Origin: Veillonella dispar
Lineage (GTDB): Bacteria; Bacillota; Negativicutes; Veillonellales; Veillonellaceae
Direction: 5' to 3'
Assembly (NCBI RefSeq): GCF_900637515.1
Contig: NZ_LR134375.1
Coordinates: forward strand, 186,001-250,000
Length of the DNA stretch: 64,000 bases
Translations under genes and position numbers: made by a program
The notes under the pieces: generated by a model
Told to the model about the DNA's origin: nothing
What the model saw: the letters and a program-made list of their open reading frames with translations, nothing else
The model's database searches: none
Part shown: positions 60,864-64,000 of the stretch, piece after piece
Position numbering within the stretch: position 1 is the stretch's first letter
Layout: every line of letters begins with the position of its first letter

Positions 60864-62280
60864 AGCTCAAGTATCCATGGTCCTAAATTTGGATAAGTGT
60901 TTAGGCTGTCATACATGCTCTATCACTTGTAAAAATACATGGACGAACCGCGAAGGCGCGGAATATATGTACTTTAATAACGTGGAAACTCGCCCAGGTG
61001 TAGGCTATCCACGTAATTGGGAAGACCAAGAAAAATGGAAGGGTGGCTGGACGCTAGATAACTCCGGTAAATTAGCTCTTTCTACAGGTTCTAAAACAAA
61101 TCGTTTGATGAAATTATTCTTCCATCCTGAACAACCAGAGTTGAAGGATTATTTCGAACCTTGGACTTACGACTATGAAACATTGATTCATGGCGGTCGT
61201 AAAAATAACCAACCAGTTGCTCGTCCTCGTTCTCTTGTAACGAAACAAAAAATGGAAGTTACTTGGGGCCCTAACTGGGATGACGATTTGGCTGGTGGTC
61301 AACATGCTCGCTCTGATGTGAACTTAACTAAGATGGGTCAAGATATCGTATTTGATTATGAAGAAGTATTCATGCGCTACTTGCCACGTCTTTGTAACCA
61401 CTGTTTGAACCCTGCATGCGTAGCTGCATGTCCATCTGGTGCAATTTATAAACGCGATGAAGATGGTGTAGTTCTTGTATCTCAAGATGTATGCCGCGGT
61501 TGGAGACATTGTGTTCCATCTTGCCCATACAAAAAAATCTTCTATAACTGGGAAACTAATAAAGCTGAAAAATGCGTATTCTGTTACCCACGTTTGGAAA
61601 ATGGTTTGCCTCAAATCTGCGCTGAAACATGCGTAGGTCGTATGCGCTATGTTGGTGTCGTATTCTACGACATGGACAAAGTGGAAGAAATGGCAGCTAC
61701 GAAAAATGAACAAGACATTTACGAAAATACAGTTGAGTTAATCTTAGACCCTCATGATCCTGAGGTTATTAAAGCGGCTCGTGAGGAAGGTATCTCCGAA
61801 GCTTGGATTAAAGCAGCTCAAAAATCTCCTGTGTACAAACTTGTAAAAGAGTGGGGTGTGGCTTTGCCATTGCATCCTGAGTATCGTACGTTACCAATGG
61901 TATGGTATGTACCACCACTCAGCCCAATCTTGCAACGTGTAACATCTGATGTATACTTGCCAGATGCACACGAAATGCGCGTACCTGTACAATACCTTGC
62001 TAACTTGTTTACCGCAGGTAATACAGAAATCTTAGCTCGTACATTGCAACGTGTTCTCGACATGCGTGAATACATGCGCCGTCGTGAAACAGGTGACGGT
62101 CCTATCGATCACAATGTGGATTTAACAGAAGACCAAATGTACGGTATGTACAAATTGTTGGCATTGTCTAAATACAACGATCGCTTTGTTATTCCATCTG
62201 ATGTTAAAGTATCTCGCGAAGGTCGCCTAGAAATGCAACAAAATCGCGGCTTTGCTTGCCCGACAGGGGGATGTCAATAA
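60853..62280 (+). CDS. narH: Respiratory nitrate reductase beta subunit
   Basis: Iron-sulfur electron carrier between NarI heme and NarG. It has 475 residues and starts at a TTG (60853) within the end of narG, after GAAGGAGG. Cluster motifs are CLGCHTCSITCKNTW near residue 16, CNHCLNPACVAACPSG near 184, and CRGWRHCVPSCPYKK near 217, the last with the tryptophan that marks the 3Fe-4S cluster in NarH. One further cluster motif lies near 244 (CVFCYPRLENGLPQICAETC). Membrane-associated on the cytoplasmic side. Confidence 0.98.
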   Translation: MKIKAQVSMVLNLDKCLGCHTCSITCKNTWTNREGAEYMYFNNVETRPGVGYPRNWEDQEKWKGGWTLDNSGKLALSTGSKTNRLMKLFFHPEQPELKDYFEPWTYDYETLIHGGRKNNQPVARPRSLVTKQKMEVTWGPNWDDDLAGGQHARSDVNLTKMGQDIVFDYEEVFMRYLPRLCNHCLNPACVAACPSGAIYKRDEDGVVLVSQDVCRGWRHCVPSCPYKKIFYNWETNKAEKCVFCYPRLENGLPQICAETCVGRMRYVGVVFYDMDKVEEMAATKNEQDIYENTVELILDPHDPEVIKAAREEGISEAWIKAAQKSPVYKLVKEWGVALPLHPEYRTLPMVWYVPPLSPILQRVTSDVYLPDAHEMRVPVQYLANLFTAGNTEILARTLQRVLDMREYMRRRETGDGPIDHNVDLTEDQMYGMYKLLALSKYNDRFVIPSDVKVSREGRLEMQQNRGFACPTGGCQ

Positions 62281-62804
62281 TGAAGGATGCTCAGAAAATC
62301 GCTCTTATTGCGTCATTTCTTCTACGCTATCCTGATGAACAATGGTATAACGAACTACCTGAATGGAGAGAGGACGCCCAATCCGTTGGGCATCCTCAGC
62401 TTCGCCAAGGTTTATTAGAATTCTTCGACTATGTAGAGGATGCTAATAAAAAAGAATTCGAAGACCAGTATGTTCGTACCTTTGATTTTAGTCAAAATAC
62501 AACGATGTACTTATCGACTTATGAATTGCAAGGTACAGGGGAACAAGCAGAAGAACTCGTTAAATTTAAAGCGTTCTTCCTTGAAAACGACTATGATTTG
62601 CCAAAAGAAATGCCAGACTATATTCCAGCACTTCTTGAATTATGTGCCGTTATCGATGAAGAAAAAGCAAAAGAAATTTACGACTATTGTAAGCCAAAAT
62701 TGGAATACATTAGAGAACGCTTCATTGAGGCTAAATTGCCTTATGCATTCTTGTTTGATATTATCTTGTCTGTTGCAAATGGATTGGAGGACGGTGCACG
62801 ATGA
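62280..62804 (+). CDS. narJ: Nitrate reductase assembly chaperone
   Basis: A 174-residue TorD/DmsD-family chaperone that supports molybdenum cofactor insertion into NarG and the joining of NarGH to NarI. It is not part of the final enzyme. The ATG at 62280 overlaps the narH stop (TAATG), following GGGGGATG; it has the FDYVEDANKKEFEDQYVRTFDF pattern (in sense) typical of NarJ near residues 45-65. The stop overlaps the narI start by 4 bases. Confidence 0.94.
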   Translation: MKDAQKIALIASFLLRYPDEQWYNELPEWREDAQSVGHPQLRQGLLEFFDYVEDANKKEFEDQYVRTFDFSQNTTMYLSTYELQGTGEQAEELVKFKAFFLENDYDLPKEMPDYIPALLELCAVIDEEKAKEIYDYCKPKLEYIRERFIEAKLPYAFLFDIILSVANGLEDGAR

Positions 62805-63472
62805 ATCTATTCCTTTGGGGCGCTTTGCCTTACATCGCTTTCACCTTCTTAATCGTAGGTACTTTGGTTCGTTTCTTCTACTTTGAAAGAAACTGGACTA
62901 CAAAATCGAGTGAATTTTTAGAGAAAAAACAATTGCGCATTGCCAATCCATTGTTCCACTTTGGCTTGCTTTGCGTTATCGGTGGTCACGTAGTAGGTGT
63001 GTTAATCCCTAAAACTTGGACTGCTGCAATCGGTATTAATGACCATATGTACCATGAAGGTGCGTTATACATGGGTGCTGTAGCTGGTATTATCTTTATC
63101 GTAGGCTTCTTGCTTTTGATGAAACGTCGCTTTACTGTGCCTGCTATGAAAGTTAACACATCTGGTCTTGATAAATGGTTATATTTGTTCTTAACATTAG
63201 CCATTTTCAGTGGTATGGCTGGTACATTGCTTAATGCATCTGGTTTCTTTGATTACCGCGTGTCCATTGGCCCTTGGTTCCGTAGCTTGCTATCCTTTAT
63301 GCCTGATCCATCCTTGATGGAAGGCGTACCATTCATGTTTAAATTCCACATGTTGGCTTGGATGGTAGTGGCTATTATCTTCCCATTCAGCCGCTTGGTA
63401 CACTGCTTGAGTGTTCCACTCAACTACTTAACACGTCCGTTCATCGTATATCGTAAACGAGACGAAAAATAA
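62801..63472 (+). CDS. narI: Respiratory nitrate reductase gamma subunit (cytochrome b)
   Basis: A 223-residue membrane subunit with five helices that oxidises menaquinol and passes electrons through two b hemes to NarH. Histidines suited to heme ligation appear in LFHFGLLCVIGGHVVG (about residues 50-66) and in FKFHMLAWMVV and SRLVHCLSVP near 185-206. The heme requirement connects it to the heme genes 10 kb upstream. Last gene of the nar operon, with a strong terminator after it. Confidence 0.96.
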   Translation: MNLFLWGALPYIAFTFLIVGTLVRFFYFERNWTTKSSEFLEKKQLRIANPLFHFGLLCVIGGHVVGVLIPKTWTAAIGINDHMYHEGALYMGAVAGIIFIVGFLLLMKRRFTVPAMKVNTSGLDKWLYLFLTLAIFSGMAGTLLNASGFFDYRVSIGPWFRSLLSFMPDPSLMEGVPFMFKFHMLAWMVVAIIFPFSRLVHCLSVPLNYLTRPFIVYRKRDEK

Positions 63473-63525
63473 TTAGGATGATGATTGATTTCTACGTCTA
63501 GATATAATAGGATTAATCAATCTAT

Positions 63526-63575
63526 AGCCCCTTGTAGTAGTGAAAGTATATATTCACTACTACAAGGGGCTTTTT
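63526..63575 (+). terminator. Terminator of narGHJI
   Basis: AGCCCCTTGTAGTAGTGAA pairs perfectly with TTCACTACTACAAGGGGCT, followed by TTTTT. Confidence 0.95.
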
Positions 63576-63790
63576 ATTTTCATATTCTATATTAGATTGT
63601 ATTTTACTCTCTGTAGATAAGGAATTTGTTTATTGTAATAAGATTAGAACTACTATAATAGGTATTTTAACTTAGAATTATTCTTATAATAAATACTATC
63701 TATCTAATATAGGTAATCTACAAAATTCGATTTAAATGATAAACTATATCGTATAGATTGAATTTTTTAGGTATTATATTAGAGAGGTAT

Positions 63791-64000
63791 ATGATGGATC
63801 AAGTAACAACAAAACAGCAAAAAAGTATTTACCATATCTTTATATGGATTGCTGTATTCTCCTTAATTATGATCGGTTTATTAGAGTGGGGTTACATGGC
63901 CGGTGGCCGTGCTTTTGGTAACTACAAAGTGTATACAGGTCTCGTGCCATGGTGTGTATGGATTGTTATGACCTATTTAGCAACTCGCCCTAAATGGTTT
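63791..64000 (+). CDS. Membrane protein, 3' end beyond the window
   Basis: An open frame from ATG (63791 or 63794) to the window edge, 70 codons seen, with GAGAGG upstream. It encodes a short hydrophilic start (MDQVTTKQQKSIYH) and two hydrophobic segments (about 16-34 and 45-62), with GYMAGGRAFGNYKVYTGL between them. Too little is visible to assign a family; a multi-helix membrane protein such as a ferric-reductase-like or transport protein is conceivable. The gap before it (63576-63790) is AT-rich and shows no other gene. Confidence 0.7.
   Translation, partial: MMDQVTTKQQKSIYHIFIWIAVFSLIMIGLLEWGYMAGGRAFGNYKVYTGLVPWCVWIVMTYLATRPKWF

Overview
The window reads as a chromosomal segment of a diderm, low-GC Firmicute of the Negativicutes, most likely Veillonella. 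Gram-positive-type gene arrangements (a T-box before ileS, a hemE-hemH-hemY-hemQ heme set, yhaO/yhaN-like genes, a BirA-type operator before bioB) occur together with outer-membrane features (three intimin-type beta-barrels, TonB C-terminal domain proteins). The species assignment is inference; no rRNA or tRNA gene, CRISPR array, prophage or insertion sequence was seen.

Layout. 1-7.2 kb: tryptophan operon trpE-trpG-[structured insert]-trpD-trpCF-trpB-trpA, with trpE probably cut by the left edge. 7.3-10.3 kb: a small exported protein, three DUF805 membrane proteins and a decayed fourth copy. 10.4-13.6 kb: T-box-controlled ileS. 13.6-18 kb: a 25-residue hydrophobic peptide gene, then three tandem passenger-less inverse-autotransporter barrels under one strong promoter. 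18-24.8 kb: a large Sel1/TPR protein, an orphan amino-acid-binding lipoprotein, an M20 amidohydrolase, a HAD phosphatase and a ferredoxin. 25-29.2 kb: guaA, a small AT-rich accessory cluster and two acetyltransferases. 29.3-34.4 kb: a metal ABC transporter operon whose last permease carries a winged-helix domain, preceded by an unlisted 31-residue peptide gene, and divergent tandem TonB-domain proteins. 34.6-41.7 kb: a DUF438/PAS protein, PEP carboxykinase, a LysR regulator and a CO dehydrogenase with an extraordinary histidine-rich N-terminus. 41.8-49.9 kb: a divergent MBL hydrolase/TetR pair, a small exported protein, bioB, and an SbcCD-like nuclease/ATPase pair. 50-63.5 kb: coproporphyrin-type heme genes hemE-hemH-hemY-hemQ beside narK, a Crp/Fnr regulator and narGHJI. 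The right edge cuts a membrane protein gene.

How genes work together. The heme genes end in a coproheme decarboxylase homologue and lie next to a nitrate reductase whose NarI subunit needs heme b, so the 50-63 kb segment looks like an anaerobic nitrate-respiration module. The metal ABC operon appears to carry its own candidate regulator inside a membrane subunit. Unexplained structure includes long palindromes with a shared core inside the trp operon, another 239-bp palindrome between hemQ and narK, and short tandem duplications that begin at or directly after the stop codons of five unrelated genes.
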